Positions 1 through 7,685 of a DNA stretch of 64,000 bases are shown piece by piece. The DNA is from Luteimonas sp. S4-F44 (GTDB lineage Bacteria > Pseudomonadota > Gammaproteobacteria > Xanthomonadales > Xanthomonadaceae), in the NCBI RefSeq assembly GCF_022637415.1, contig NZ_CP093340.1, forward strand, positions 2,108,001-2,172,000, written 5' to 3'. The stretch's first letter is position 1. Each line of letters starts with the position of its first letter. A model generated the notes under the pieces. The model saw nothing but the letters and a program-made list of their open reading frames with translations, was not told where the DNA came from and made no database searches. The translations under genes were made by a program, and so were the position numbers.

Positions 1-594
1 TCGCGCCGCCCACCCCATTTTGGAGTGGTGGTGCCCGCGCATCATCACCGCAAACGCGCTATCAGGCGCGGCTTCGATCCATTGTGCCGTGAGCGCATCG
101 CGCTCATCCTCCGGCAGCTTGGTCACGTCGTGGACAAACGTATGGATGCGCTCGGCCTCCTCGCGCTGCCCATGGCCCGCCGAGACCGCGGCGAGTTGCG
201 CTTCAAGCACGTCTACCTGCCCGGCATCGAGCAGCGCCTTCGTCTGCGCGGGCGAAGGCGCATTGGCAAAGTGATAGTGACAATGCGCCGCTGCGTGACC
301 GGAAGGCCAAGCGTTGTCTGGCAGATCGGGCCATGCCAGACAACGGGCAAGCGGGTCTTTCATCTGCCTCGCGGCGCGCACGGCGATCAGATAGTCGCGC
401 CATGGCGCCCCTACACCCACAAACTGTTCGCCTTGCGGCTTGTCCGGTATTGCAGGCAGGTCCAGTACGGCGGCAGGCGCGCTACCGGCAGCCGTCACCA
501 GAGCGCTGAGCAAGGCCACTGACCCAAATGTACGCCTGCGCTGGGAATCAAACAGCATCTTCGGCGCCGACGTAAAAAACACCTTGCTTTGCAT
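1..594 (-). CDS. DUF4034 domain protein, C-terminus cut by window edge
   Basis: Translating the minus strand from base 594 gives 198 open codons running off the left edge. The protein begins MQSKVFFTSAPKMLFDSQRR and has a hydrophobic stretch ending SAPAA, which suggests a Sec signal. A second Met (base 558, MLFDSQRRR) would place the basic n-region right at the start and may be the true start. The visible end, roughly AQWIEAAPDSAFAVMMRGHHHSKMGWAAR, resembles the 'W....P.S..A...RG......W.ARG' core I associate with DUF4034. The function of that family is unknown. The first 180 bases and the upstream region are A+T-richer than the rest of the window, hinting at acquired DNA. The family call is from memory of the motif only. 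Confidence 0.6.
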   Translation of the reverse strand, partial: MQSKVFFTSAPKMLFDSQRRRTFGSVALLSALVTAAGSAPAAVLDLPAIPDKPQGEQFVGVGAPWRDYLIAVRAARQMKDPLARCLAWPDLPDNAWPSGHAAAHCHYHFANAPSPAQTKALLDAGQVDVLEAQLAAVSAGHGQREEAERIHTFVHDVTKLPEDERDALTAQWIEAAPDSAFAVMMRGHHHSKMGWAAR

Positions 595-717
595 GTCTAC
601 TCGCTTTATCAAAATTTCTCGGCTTTGTTATTACGAAACGTCGAAGAAGGCGCTTGGCTCCCCGACTTGGAGCTACTGACATAACCACTAACGCCAACCG
701 GAACAAGAAGCCCGCCC

Positions 718-1617
718 CTACATTTCCGGTGTCGAAGCGCGCAGCACCTCCATCGCCGCATCCGCCTTGCGCTGCGACTCACGGACTTCGGCGAGCGTCG
801 GCTTGGGCCGTGTGGCGTGCTCCACGCAACGATCTACAGTCGCGCCTGTGCGTGGGTCGCGTTCGATACAGAAGTTCTGAGCCGCGGGTACCAGCGCGAT
901 CGCAGCACGAGGTGGCGCGACCGACGGCGCCGCCTCGTAACGCGGTGGCGTAACGACAGCAGATCGACCGACGTTCTGGAGGCTCAGGTTCAAGTTCCGG
1001 CTCAGGCCTTGGATCACCTGATAGGCGACCAGCAACAGCAAGCAAAGCGCGATGAACTTCAACAGCAGCGCAATGCCGGTGGCTTTGGCATACGACTTCG
1101 CGGCCCTGCGTCCAGCAGGCACAGCGCGATTGAGCGCGGTATTCAGTAAGTGCTCGCCGACCTGGGCGGCCAGCGTGTCGGCGGTGCGGGTTGCGGCAGG
1201 CGGCGCGTCCGGCAGTGGGCCGAGCATGGCGCGGAGTTCGTCGCCGTCGATCAATTGGACGTGGCCATTGCGGACGGCAGCTTCAATCGCAGCGCGAGTG
1301 AACTCGCCGCTGGTCACGACAATGGCGCCGTCGGCCTTGGCGTTGACCATCACGCCAATTAATTGGTGCACATCGTTGTGAGGCACCTTGTAGGCATTCC
1401 AGTGCTTGACCTGCACCAGCAACAACCGCCCGTCGCGCCGCAGTTCTAGATCGACACCACCATCGAACCGGCCAGCCGACGCGCCCGTCCCCACGTGCGT
1501 GACCTGATAACCCGCGTTGCGGTAGTGCGCGGCGAGCAGATGCTCCAGCCGGTCCCACCGCACCCCAGTCAGCGCATCGTCGCGACGATGCGCCACCCGC
1601 TTCAATCCCTGTCGCAT
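718..1617 (-). CDS. Mrr-type restriction endonuclease domain protein with membrane anchor
   Basis: This 299-residue protein has an N-terminal Mrr/Holliday-resolvase-like PD-(D/E)xK fold. Asp56 in FDGGVDLEL and the Gln69-x-Lys71 of VQVKHW form the catalytic pattern, followed by a typical DVHQLIGVMVNAKADGAIVVTSGEFT core. A single hydrophobic helix lies at about residues 181-200, then a Pro-rich tail with a Cys pair (FCIERD...DRCVEH). Mrr enzymes cut modified or foreign DNA. Tethering the domain to the membrane suggests a role at the envelope, or in DNA uptake or defence, rather than a classical type IV restriction enzyme. A good Shine-Dalgarno (AGGGGGA) precedes the start. It stands alone, with no methylase or partner nearby. 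Confidence 0.8.
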   Translation of the reverse strand: MRQGLKRVAHRRDDALTGVRWDRLEHLLAAHYRNAGYQVTHVGTGASAGRFDGGVDLELRRDGRLLLVQVKHWNAYKVPHNDVHQLIGVMVNAKADGAIVVTSGEFTRAAIEAAVRNGHVQLIDGDELRAMLGPLPDAPPAATRTADTLAAQVGEHLLNTALNRAVPAGRRAAKSYAKATGIALLLKFIALCLLLLVAYQVIQGLSRNLNLSLQNVGRSAVVTPPRYEAAPSVAPPRAAIALVPAAQNFCIERDPRTGATVDRCVEHATRPKPTLAEVRESQRKADAAMEVLRASTPEM

Positions 1618-1899
1618 GCCGTCCCCCTGACTGGCCTACGTCACCGCTCGCGCGGTTTCATCCTAGATAAGTGAACCTGGAACGGTTAGCTACCACTCTG
1701 TTGAGCTCATGGAGCGGCAAGGGCTGAATAAGCGAGGTAATCGCCTCTCTCCTTCGGCGTGGTGAAGGCTGAGCCTGAGTAGGATACCGTCTCACTGCGC
1801 CAGCGCACAGGCAACGCCCAGCCACTGCAGCACCGCCCATCCCGCCGTGTTGACCCTGCCCGCGGTAGCGTCGGCGGCCCTTACATCCCCTAGTTCGCC
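1618..1899. other. Intergenic, no gene recognised
   Basis: This 282-bp gap lies between the divergent Mrr-like gene and the small gene at 1900. It should contain the Mrr-like promoter, but I found no clear -35/-10 pair, hairpin terminator or repeat. The A+T content is somewhat higher around 1660-1740. Confidence 0.4.
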
Positions 1900-2094
1900 A
1901 TGACCCCACTCGACAAACCCCTCAAGCGCGAAGTGCAGATCGATGACGCGCCGTATGTGCTGACCATCGATCCCGACGGTCTGAAGCTCGTGCCCAAAGG
2001 CAAGCGCAAGGGCCTCGAACTGCGCTGGACAGAACTGGTCAGTGGCGATGCGGCGCTGGCCGCGGCGCTGCAAGCGTCGCTGGAAACGCGCTGA
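1900..2094 (+). CDS. Small conserved-looking hypothetical protein
   Basis: This 64-residue soluble protein begins MTPLDKPLKREVQIDDAPYV and continues with an alternating-polar pattern (LTIDPDGLKLVPKGKRKGLELRWTELVSGD). That pattern predicts a compact beta-rich domain with a short C-terminal helix. Codon use is strongly GC3-biased and matches neighbouring real genes. No Shine-Dalgarno is obvious, so it may be leaderless or weakly translated. I know similar short 'KGKRKG.EL.W..LVSGDAALA' proteins only as xanthomonad hypotheticals; no function can be assigned. Confidence 0.6.
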   Translation: MTPLDKPLKREVQIDDAPYVLTIDPDGLKLVPKGKRKGLELRWTELVSGDAALAAALQASLETR

Positions 2095-2187
2095 ACGCCG
2101 ATTTTCGGCCAAGAAGCTTACTTTTCGCGACGAGTACCCCCCTATCAGGCGACGAGCACGCCGCGGCGCGTGATAACGCCGCCGAGC

Positions 2188-2568
2188 TCATGGCGCGTAC
2201 TGCGCCTCGCCATCCCCGAACGACCAGTTTTCCTTCTTGACTTCGACCAGGTTGATGAAAACATCCTCGGGGCGTAGACCGACCTGGGCGTGCAGGCCGT
2301 CGGCAATCGCGCGATACAACGCCCGCTTTTGCTCCAGGCTGCGGCCTTCACTCCAGGTGATCTGGATGGCGATGAAGTCATCGGTCCTCGCGATTCCAAG
2401 ATAGCCCCGATCGAATACCAGGCCGTCCTCGTCATGTTCCTGGATGATCTGGAAGCGGTCGTCGCTGGGCACGCCCGCCCCAGCCAGCGCGTCCTGGACC
2501 GCCTGCCCCACCCGCTCGCGATACCCGGCGTCCTTGCCTTTACGCAGATCGATACGAACAAGCGGCAT
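2188..2568 (-). CDS. Tautomerase family protein
   Basis: The chosen start at 2568 gives 126 residues beginning MPLVRIDLRKG. A GGAGG lies 5 bases upstream, and removal of Met exposes Pro, the catalytic base of the 4-oxalocrotonate tautomerase/MIF superfamily. The open frame extends further upstream but that part is low-quality sequence. The length and internal sequence (RVGQAVQDAL, FQIIQEHDEDGLVFDRGYLG, ITWSEGRSLEQKRALYRAIADGL, FINLVEVKKENWSFGDGEAQYAP) match the double-length tautomerase_2-type family, proteins of about 125-130 residues. The substrate is unknown. Confidence 0.85.
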   Translation of the reverse strand: MPLVRIDLRKGKDAGYRERVGQAVQDALAGAGVPSDDRFQIIQEHDEDGLVFDRGYLGIARTDDFIAIQITWSEGRSLEQKRALYRAIADGLHAQVGLRPEDVFINLVEVKKENWSFGDGEAQYAP

Positions 2569-2978
2569 GGAGGCCTCCGGAAACCTTCGATGACAAGAGG
2601 TGGGAGTATGCGCTCGACGAGGTTCGGATGCGCTGTGCCCCGCCTGCAGCGCCGCAGGCGCGCCACCATGATCGCGGCGGATTGGGGATCGCCGACTTGG
2701 CCCATCGGCCGGTGCCATACGGGGTGACGTCTGGCCAATACCCCGCATCCGCGGGTGCCTCCGGCGCCCGCGCGCGAAGTGATTGCAAGCGACCAAAAAC
2801 TGTGCCTAGACTGCCGGCGCGGATCGCGGCGCTTGCAGGGGAAAATGCGCAGACGCATCGGTTCGCGCTAAGACAGTTGGAACGCAACGGGTGTCGGCAT
2901 GTCCCGCGGTTCTTTTTGCGGTCGTATCGGCGGCTTGCCCCGTTGTTCTCGATCTCATGACGACAAGGAGATAAGATC
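2569..2978. promoter_or_regulatory. Gene-free leader upstream of the RiPP-like locus
   Basis: This 410-bp stretch lies between the divergent tautomerase and the small peptide gene. A weak sigma-70-like pair is visible: TTGCAA at 2783-2788 and TAGACT at 2807-2812, with an 18-bp spacer. It is oriented toward the peptide gene and would give a transcript leader of about 160 nt. No conserved protein is recognisable in any frame. Confidence 0.3.
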
Positions 2979-3077
2979 ATGAAGCGTTTCGTGCGTTCGG
3001 TGCTGCGTACCGGGTCTGGCCGCCAGAAGGCCGTGTGGAAGTACGCTTACCTCTGGCCGAGTATCTATCTGGGCTGA
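2979..3077 (+). CDS. Putative RiPP precursor peptide (32 aa) for adjacent P450
   Basis: A 33-codon frame starts with ATG 8 bases after a strong Shine-Dalgarno (AAGGAG). The product starts MKRFVRSVLRTGSGRQKAV, a basic leader-like segment with no acidic residue. It ends WKYAYLWPSIYLG, containing two Trp and three Tyr in 13 residues. A short peptide with a basic N-terminus and an aromatic C-terminal core, directly upstream of a lone cytochrome P450, is the layout of biaryl/aromatic-crosslinked RiPPs (biarylitides, cittilins, atropopeptides). By inference the P450 crosslinks Trp/Tyr side chains in the core. Candidate rings are YAY and WPSIY. No protease, methyltransferase or exporter is adjacent. 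It is too short to be found by ordinary gene callers. An alternative is a leader peptide that only controls P450 translation. Confidence 0.7.
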   Translation: MKRFVRSVLRTGSGRQKAVWKYAYLWPSIYLG

Positions 3078-3094
3078 GTCGCGCGTCGACACTG

Positions 3095-3130
3095 CGCCGC
3101 GCAGCTTCGTGCTGCGCGGCGTTTGTTTTA
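3095..3130 (+). terminator. Terminator-like hairpin between precursor and P450
   Basis: A perfect 11-bp inverted repeat (3095-3105 and 3111-3121) with a TTCGT loop is followed by TTTGTTTT. It has all the parts of an intrinsic terminator and sits 17 bases after the peptide stop codon and just before the P450 ribosome-binding site. It probably acts as a partial terminator/attenuator, so that more precursor than enzyme is made. Its position inside a two-gene unit argues against it being a simple operon end. Confidence 0.75.
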
Positions 3131-3145
3131 TGGAGAAGGAGATCC

Positions 3146-4297
3146 ATGCTCGACAAGCTCCCCGTCGTGGGCCGATTCCTGGGCGGCCGCGTCGCCGACG
3201 ACGCCGGTTGGCGGCGCATGGAGGCATTGCTGCGCAAGTGCGAGCGCCGTCCGGTCTACCGCGCCTGGATCGGTGATGTGGTGGTCTGCGATGCTGCGCT
3301 GGCGCGCCGGGCCTTGCTCGACAGCGACAACTGGCTGGCGCGCGAGCCGAGCGTGTGGCAGTTCGGCGACAAACAGCGGGTGCCCGCCGCCACCGTCACC
3401 GAACTCAATCGCTGGCTGCACGGCGCGGCCGCCCGGCACGATGTCGATGCGGCAGCGCGTATCGCCGTTGTGGCGCTCGCGGCGGCATCGGGCGATCTGC
3501 ATCGCGCCGCCCTGCTGGCCGCGCTCGACTCGGTCGCCGACATGCTGGGCTTCGACTGCAATCCCGAGTTGGCGGCTGCGGTCCGGGTGTACATCGGCGA
3601 TGTCTTCCACGCCAAGCTCGTCCACGCGCACCTCGACGATGCGCAGATCGCACGCGCGCAGGGGCTGGCCTCGCGGGTCGCGGCCTTGCTTACCACCTGC
3701 GATGCCGAGCTGCCGGCGGTGCTGCGCAGCGATGGCGTCCTGAGCGGCGCGGCGCGCGGCGAGGTCTATCTGCACGCCGTGCTGTCGGTGGTCGGCGCCT
3801 CGGGGGTGATGCTGGCGTGGCTTGCGTGTGTCTTGCACATGGACACCGTGGCCGGCGTCGACACCTCAGCGGACAGCCGGGCGCAGGTGTTCACCTGCAA
3901 GCCCGAGCATGTCGCGCTGGAATTGCTGCGCCTGTGGCCACCGGCCTCGGCGCATGGTCGGCGCGTGCTCAAGGACCATCAGGTCGGGCCGGTCAAAGCG
4001 CTGCGCGATGACGACCTGGTGATTCCGGTGTTCGTGCTGCACCGGCATCGCGACGCCTGGCCCGATGCGCGCGCATTCGCGCCCCAGCGATGGCAAGAAG
4101 ACCCGCGGCCGACGGCGTTCATGCCGTTCTCGGCGGGCCCGGGCGCCTGCATCGGCTCGCAGTTCGAGATCCGCTGGTTGGCGGCCGTGGTCCGGCATGC
4201 AGCCGCACTGGGCAGCTTGCAGCTCGTCAAGGTCGGCAGGTCGCCGTGCGCGAACACGATGTTCTCCCCGCCGCGATGCCGGCTCGAGGCGCCCTGA
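3146..4297 (+). CDS. Stand-alone cytochrome P450, likely peptide-crosslinking
   Basis: This is a soluble 383-residue P450 with no N-terminal membrane anchor. Visible motifs are the K-helix ExxR (Glu259-Leu-Leu-Arg262), a PERF-like FAPQRW near 311, and the heme-binding loop FSAGPGACIG with ligand Cys335. The I-helix (about 213-225, LSVVGASGVMLAW) lacks the usual acid-threonine pair used for oxygen protonation, which is unusual for a hydroxylase. The start at 3146 follows GAAGGAGATCC. It is somewhat shorter than the usual 400-residue bacterial P450. The gene lies 68 bp after the 32-aa aromatic peptide and behind a hairpin, so its inferred job is oxidative C-C, C-N or C-O crosslinking of that peptide. 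No ferredoxin or reductase is encoded nearby, so redox partners must come from elsewhere. Family assignment is firm; the substrate is inferred. Confidence 0.88.
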   Translation: MLDKLPVVGRFLGGRVADDAGWRRMEALLRKCERRPVYRAWIGDVVVCDAALARRALLDSDNWLAREPSVWQFGDKQRVPAATVTELNRWLHGAAARHDVDAAARIAVVALAAASGDLHRAALLAALDSVADMLGFDCNPELAAAVRVYIGDVFHAKLVHAHLDDAQIARAQGLASRVAALLTTCDAELPAVLRSDGVLSGAARGEVYLHAVLSVVGASGVMLAWLACVLHMDTVAGVDTSADSRAQVFTCKPEHVALELLRLWPPASAHGRRVLKDHQVGPVKALRDDDLVIPVFVLHRHRDAWPDARAFAPQRWQEDPRPTAFMPFSAGPGACIGSQFEIRWLAAVVRHAAALGSLQLVKVGRSPCANTMFSPPRCRLEAP

Positions 4298-4345
4298 GCA
4301 TCACTGGCCCGCGGTGCACGACGCGATGATGCGGCCCGCCCTCGC

Positions 4346-6424
4346 CTAACCTCGCGGCGGCGGGGTCTCCAGCGCCTCGCACAGTCGGTTGCGGCTGTCC
4401 TCTAGTCCGGACTCGGTGCGGTGGATGCGCACCGGGGCCCGGCCGTCGCGACGGCCGAGAATCCGGCACACCGTGGCCTGCAGGGTTTCGGGGTCGTTGT
4501 CGAAATCGCCGTGCCGGGTCGCCGCGCTGCCGTCGGCAACGGTGGCGGGCGGCTCGCGGGCCGGGGACTGGATCCAGTCCAGGCGATCGGTGGCCAGCAG
4601 GTCGCGGATGCCCGGATGGGCCTCGATGAAACGGGCCATGCCCAGCAACGGGGTGCCATGGCGATGCTCGCTGCGCACCCAGCTGCGCGCACGCACCTCG
4701 AAGGCGTGGGCCACGAGGTACAGCAGGGACTTGTTGTAGATGCGGGCGCAATGGTCGTCCTGCTCGGCGCGGTCGGTCAGCGTGAACAGCGCGCCGTGGC
4801 CGATGCGCTCACTCTGCAGTGCCGGCAGGAAGGTCTGCTCGAACAGGTCCATGGTCATCGCCGGCGCCCACAGCGTGAGGCTGGCGATGCGCTGGCCGAT
4901 GCCCTGCATTGTGGCGGCCGGGCCGTCGGCGACGCGGCCCTCGGTGGTCAGCAGTTGCGCCAGTGGCGCAAGCAGCACGGCCCCGGCGCTGTGGCCGACC
5001 AGGTGCAGTTCGACGTCGGGGTCGGCCTGCATCCACTCGCCCAGGAGGCGTGCGACCTGGGCCGCGCCGCCGGCTTCGGTGATCGCATCGCCGCTGCGCA
5101 CGACCGCATTGGTCGCCAGCAGCGCGTTCTCCTTCATCTCGTCCCACAGTGCCTTGCCGCCCAGTGCGCGGGCCAGCGGTTCGATGGTGTCGTCGACGCG
5201 GTCGAGCAGCAGGCCCTTGGCGCGGTCCATCAGGCCCTCGGTGCGCGGGCGCACGGCATCGCGCAACAGGTTGCCCAGCGTGCTCCAGAAGCCGGTCTTC
5301 CAGACGAAGCACAGCGGATAGACCTGCTGCGGCAGCATCAGTTCGCGCAGGTCGGCGACGCGCTGGATGGCGGCCTCCTCGGGCACCAGGCCGCCGTGTG
5401 CATAGAGCGCGATACGCTTCTTCGGCCAGTCGCGGGTGATGCGCGGAAGATCGTCGCGCACCAGGTGGCGCACGGCCTCCTGGCTGGTGCCGAAGCGGCC
5501 GGTCGTGCGCAGGCGACCATCGTTGCCGAGGCTGACGATGTGCGGGCGGAGGTCGGCCTGGGCGTAGCTGTTGGACTGGCGGGCCAGGAACGAATTGCTG
5601 GTGGCCGTGGCCTGCACGCGCTGCAGGCGCACCGGCACGGCCAGCCGCGCGACCCAGACATCGGTGCCGCGCTGCAGCCACTCGTCGTAGCTCACCCAGC
5701 CGTAGCCGCGTCGGCCCCAGCGCGTGCCCCAGGAATTCTGCAGCCAGAAGCCATCGCGGTCGTAGCCGACGATGGCGAACGCATGCCAGCCAGCGACCGG
5801 CTGCTCGGCCCAGGCGATGACGCCGGAGGCCGGCGGCACCAGCCAGCCGTCATGCACCGCCGCCGAGGCGTAGAGCACGCCGGCCTCGGCGAAGGCGGCG
5901 TGCATCGCCACCAGGTCCTTGTGGTTGACGCGGTAGTAGGCGCCGAGCGGGTGCTCCTGCGCGGCCCGGGCGCGTTCTTCGGTGTAGACCTCGTGCAACG
6001 GCCCGGAGCGGGCCGGCCAGCACTCCTCGGCGCAGACGCCATGGCGATGCCAGCCTTTCATCGCGCCGCGGCAGCTCGAGCCGCTGTAGTCCTCGCCTTC
6101 CCATTCGTCGTAGCGACGGGCCATGTCGTAGAGCATGCGCGTGCTCACGCGCCGGGTGACCGGTTCGGGCCGGCGGCGGCGCAGCAGCGTATGGGCCACG
6201 GTCGCCAGACCGTAGGCGGTGCAGGCGCCGTCGCTGCGCTGGTCGAGCACGGGGACCTTCAGCGAGAGGAAGTGCTCGAGCGGCATCTCCGAGGGCACGT
6301 CGACCAGCGTGGGCTCGAACATGCGGTCGCGGAAGTCGGCGGTGTCGGGCCGGGCGTCGAACAGCCGCGGCGTGGCCGCTGTCGTGCGCGGCGCCTTGCC
6401 GGTGCGGGGGGTCGTGGTCGCCAT
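4346..6424 (-). CDS. Papain-family (C1) peptidase fused to alpha/beta hydrolase
   Basis: The start at 6424 has AGGAGG upstream and gives 692 residues. The same frame stays open further upstream but that is only shadow of the next gene. The first 260 residues are a papain-like protease: Cys68 in DQRSDGACTAYG, His214 in AGWHAFAIVGYD and Asn230 in LQNSWGTRWGRRGYG. The second half (about 335-560) is an alpha/beta-hydrolase/lipase-like fold with an oxyanion strand RIALYAHGG and nucleophile elbow GHSAG (Ser479). No signal peptide is visible, so it is probably cytoplasmic or exported by another route. The fusion of two hydrolases in one chain suggests a toxin/effector or a processing role. The substrate is unknown. 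Confidence 0.8.
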   Translation of the reverse strand: MATTTPRTGKAPRTTAATPRLFDARPDTADFRDRMFEPTLVDVPSEMPLEHFLSLKVPVLDQRSDGACTAYGLATVAHTLLRRRRPEPVTRRVSTRMLYDMARRYDEWEGEDYSGSSCRGAMKGWHRHGVCAEECWPARSGPLHEVYTEERARAAQEHPLGAYYRVNHKDLVAMHAAFAEAGVLYASAAVHDGWLVPPASGVIAWAEQPVAGWHAFAIVGYDRDGFWLQNSWGTRWGRRGYGWVSYDEWLQRGTDVWVARLAVPVRLQRVQATATSNSFLARQSNSYAQADLRPHIVSLGNDGRLRTTGRFGTSQEAVRHLVRDDLPRITRDWPKKRIALYAHGGLVPEEAAIQRVADLRELMLPQQVYPLCFVWKTGFWSTLGNLLRDAVRPRTEGLMDRAKGLLLDRVDDTIEPLARALGGKALWDEMKENALLATNAVVRSGDAITEAGGAAQVARLLGEWMQADPDVELHLVGHSAGAVLLAPLAQLLTTEGRVADGPAATMQGIGQRIASLTLWAPAMTMDLFEQTFLPALQSERIGHGALFTLTDRAEQDDHCARIYNKSLLYLVAHAFEVRARSWVRSEHRHGTPLLGMARFIEAHPGIRDLLATDRLDWIQSPAREPPATVADGSAATRHGDFDNDPETLQATVCRILGRRDGRAPVRIHRTESGLEDSRNRLCEALETPPPRG

Positions 6425-6561
6425 GCTGCCTCCTGCGTGCCTGCGTCGAACGCGGCCGGTGCCTGCCACCGGCCTTGGCGGATGCCCGCATGCAGTGTGC
6501 ACCGGTTGCAGGTCGCCGTCGCGGCAGCGTGCGCGGAGGCTGTCGCAGGAGCCGCGACCGC

Positions 6562-7344
6562 TCAGTCCTTGACCAGGCCGCCGTCGACGACGAGGTTCTG
6601 GCCGGTCACAGCGCGGGCCCATGGCGAGGCGAAGAACAGCACCGCGTCGGCGAACTCGGCCGGGGTGGTCACGCGGCGCAGCGGCGTGCTGGCGGCGATC
6701 AGGTCGAACACGGCCTCGGGGGTCGCGGCGCTCGCATCGGTGGTCCGCAGCAATCCGCCGGACAGCATGTTCACGGTGATGCCGTGCGGGCCGAGGTCGG
6801 CGGCCATCGTACGCGTGAGCGAGAGCAGCGCGGCCTTGGCCGCGATGTAGTCGTGGTACGGGACGACCGGGTTCTGGAACAGGTTGGTGCCGATGTTGAT
6901 CACGCGCCCGAAGCCGCGCTCGCGCATGCCGGGCACGGCGGACTGGATCGTATTCAGCGCCCCGCGCACGCTGCCCTCGAACTGCGCCGAGAACCGCGCC
7001 CACTCGATGGTCTCGCCCTGTGGGCGCGCATCGCCATCGAAGGCGAAATCGACGAGCGCATTGTTGGCCACGGTGGTCACCGGCGCACCGAACCGGGCGT
7101 GCGCCTGCTCGAACAATGTGGCGACCTGCGCCCGGTCGGTGACATCGGCCCGCAGCGCGAGCGCGCGTTCGGACCCGAACTCCTCCACCAGCGCCTGGGC
7201 GGCCGCGGCACTGCGGAAATGATTGACGACCACGCGCGCGCCCTGGCCGAGGAACGCGCGCACGATCGCGGCCCCCAAGCCACGCGCACCACCGGTGACG
7301 AGGACGATCTGGTCGGAGAGCGGGAGCGACATCGGCACATCCAT
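6562..7344 (-). CDS. Short-chain dehydrogenase/reductase (FabG-like)
   Basis: The product is 260 residues from Met at 7344; a second Met at 7332 (MSLPLSDQIV) is equally possible. It has the Rossmann motif VTGGARGLG near the start, the ANNA motif, and the catalytic YIAAK (YxxxK). The position 13 residues before the catalytic Tyr, normally Ser, is Thr (NIGTNLF). The family reduces 3-oxoacyl-ACP or similar ketones with NAD(P)H. It ends VTGQNLVVDGGLVKD as usual. It lies in the same direction as the C1 peptidase gene with a 137-bp gap; no functional link is evident. Confidence 0.85.
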   Translation of the reverse strand: MDVPMSLPLSDQIVLVTGGARGLGAAIVRAFLGQGARVVVNHFRSAAAAQALVEEFGSERALALRADVTDRAQVATLFEQAHARFGAPVTTVANNALVDFAFDGDARPQGETIEWARFSAQFEGSVRGALNTIQSAVPGMRERGFGRVINIGTNLFQNPVVPYHDYIAAKAALLSLTRTMAADLGPHGITVNMLSGGLLRTTDASAATPEAVFDLIAASTPLRRVTTPAEFADAVLFFASPWARAVTGQNLVVDGGLVKD

Positions 7345-7685
7345 CAAGGCGAGAACAGTCGGCAAGCATGCCATTGCTGGATGGGTTCGAGGCGCTGCTG
7401 GCCAGCCAACTCGGGCAATCAGTGACATCGGCCTCCGGCCTCTTGACGGGGCCTTGTGCACCTGCCCGTCCATGCCCGCGGCTCGCTTGCCACGCGACCT
7501 TCCCCCGGTATCCGGGCGTGTACGCGCTATTCGGGGGGGACACGATGGTCGCTTGATGGCGCCCCGCCTTTGTCCCCATGGCGGTGCCATGCGACTCTGT
7601 GCGCGCATCTTCCGCCAGCAGTCGCAGTGAGTACGAGCAAGTTGTCCGACGCGTCCTTGAGTTGGCGTCATGAAAGGAATGAACC
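7345..7685. other. Intergenic between divergent genes, no gene recognised
   Basis: This 341-bp gap separates the divergently transcribed SDR and SGNH hydrolase genes. Several short open frames occur but none has a plausible composition or ribosome site. It presumably holds both promoters; none could be placed with confidence. Confidence 0.3.

Noticed and set aside
2899..2982. A 27-codon frame that overlaps the RiPP-like precursor start by 4 bases (ATGA)
   Set aside because: It has no Shine-Dalgarno and a Cys/Arg/Ser-rich, unconserved-looking product. It could be a coupling uORF but nothing beyond the overlap supports it.
4421..6850. An 809-codon plus-strand open frame opposite the C1 peptidase/hydrolase gene
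   Set aside because: It is low-complexity (Gly/Ala/Arg/His) with no domain, and the minus strand encodes two recognisable catalytic domains.
7368..7556. A 62-codon plus-strand frame in the gap between the SDR and SGNH hydrolase genes
   Set aside because: There is no ribosome-binding site and no coding-like composition, and it lies in a divergent promoter region.
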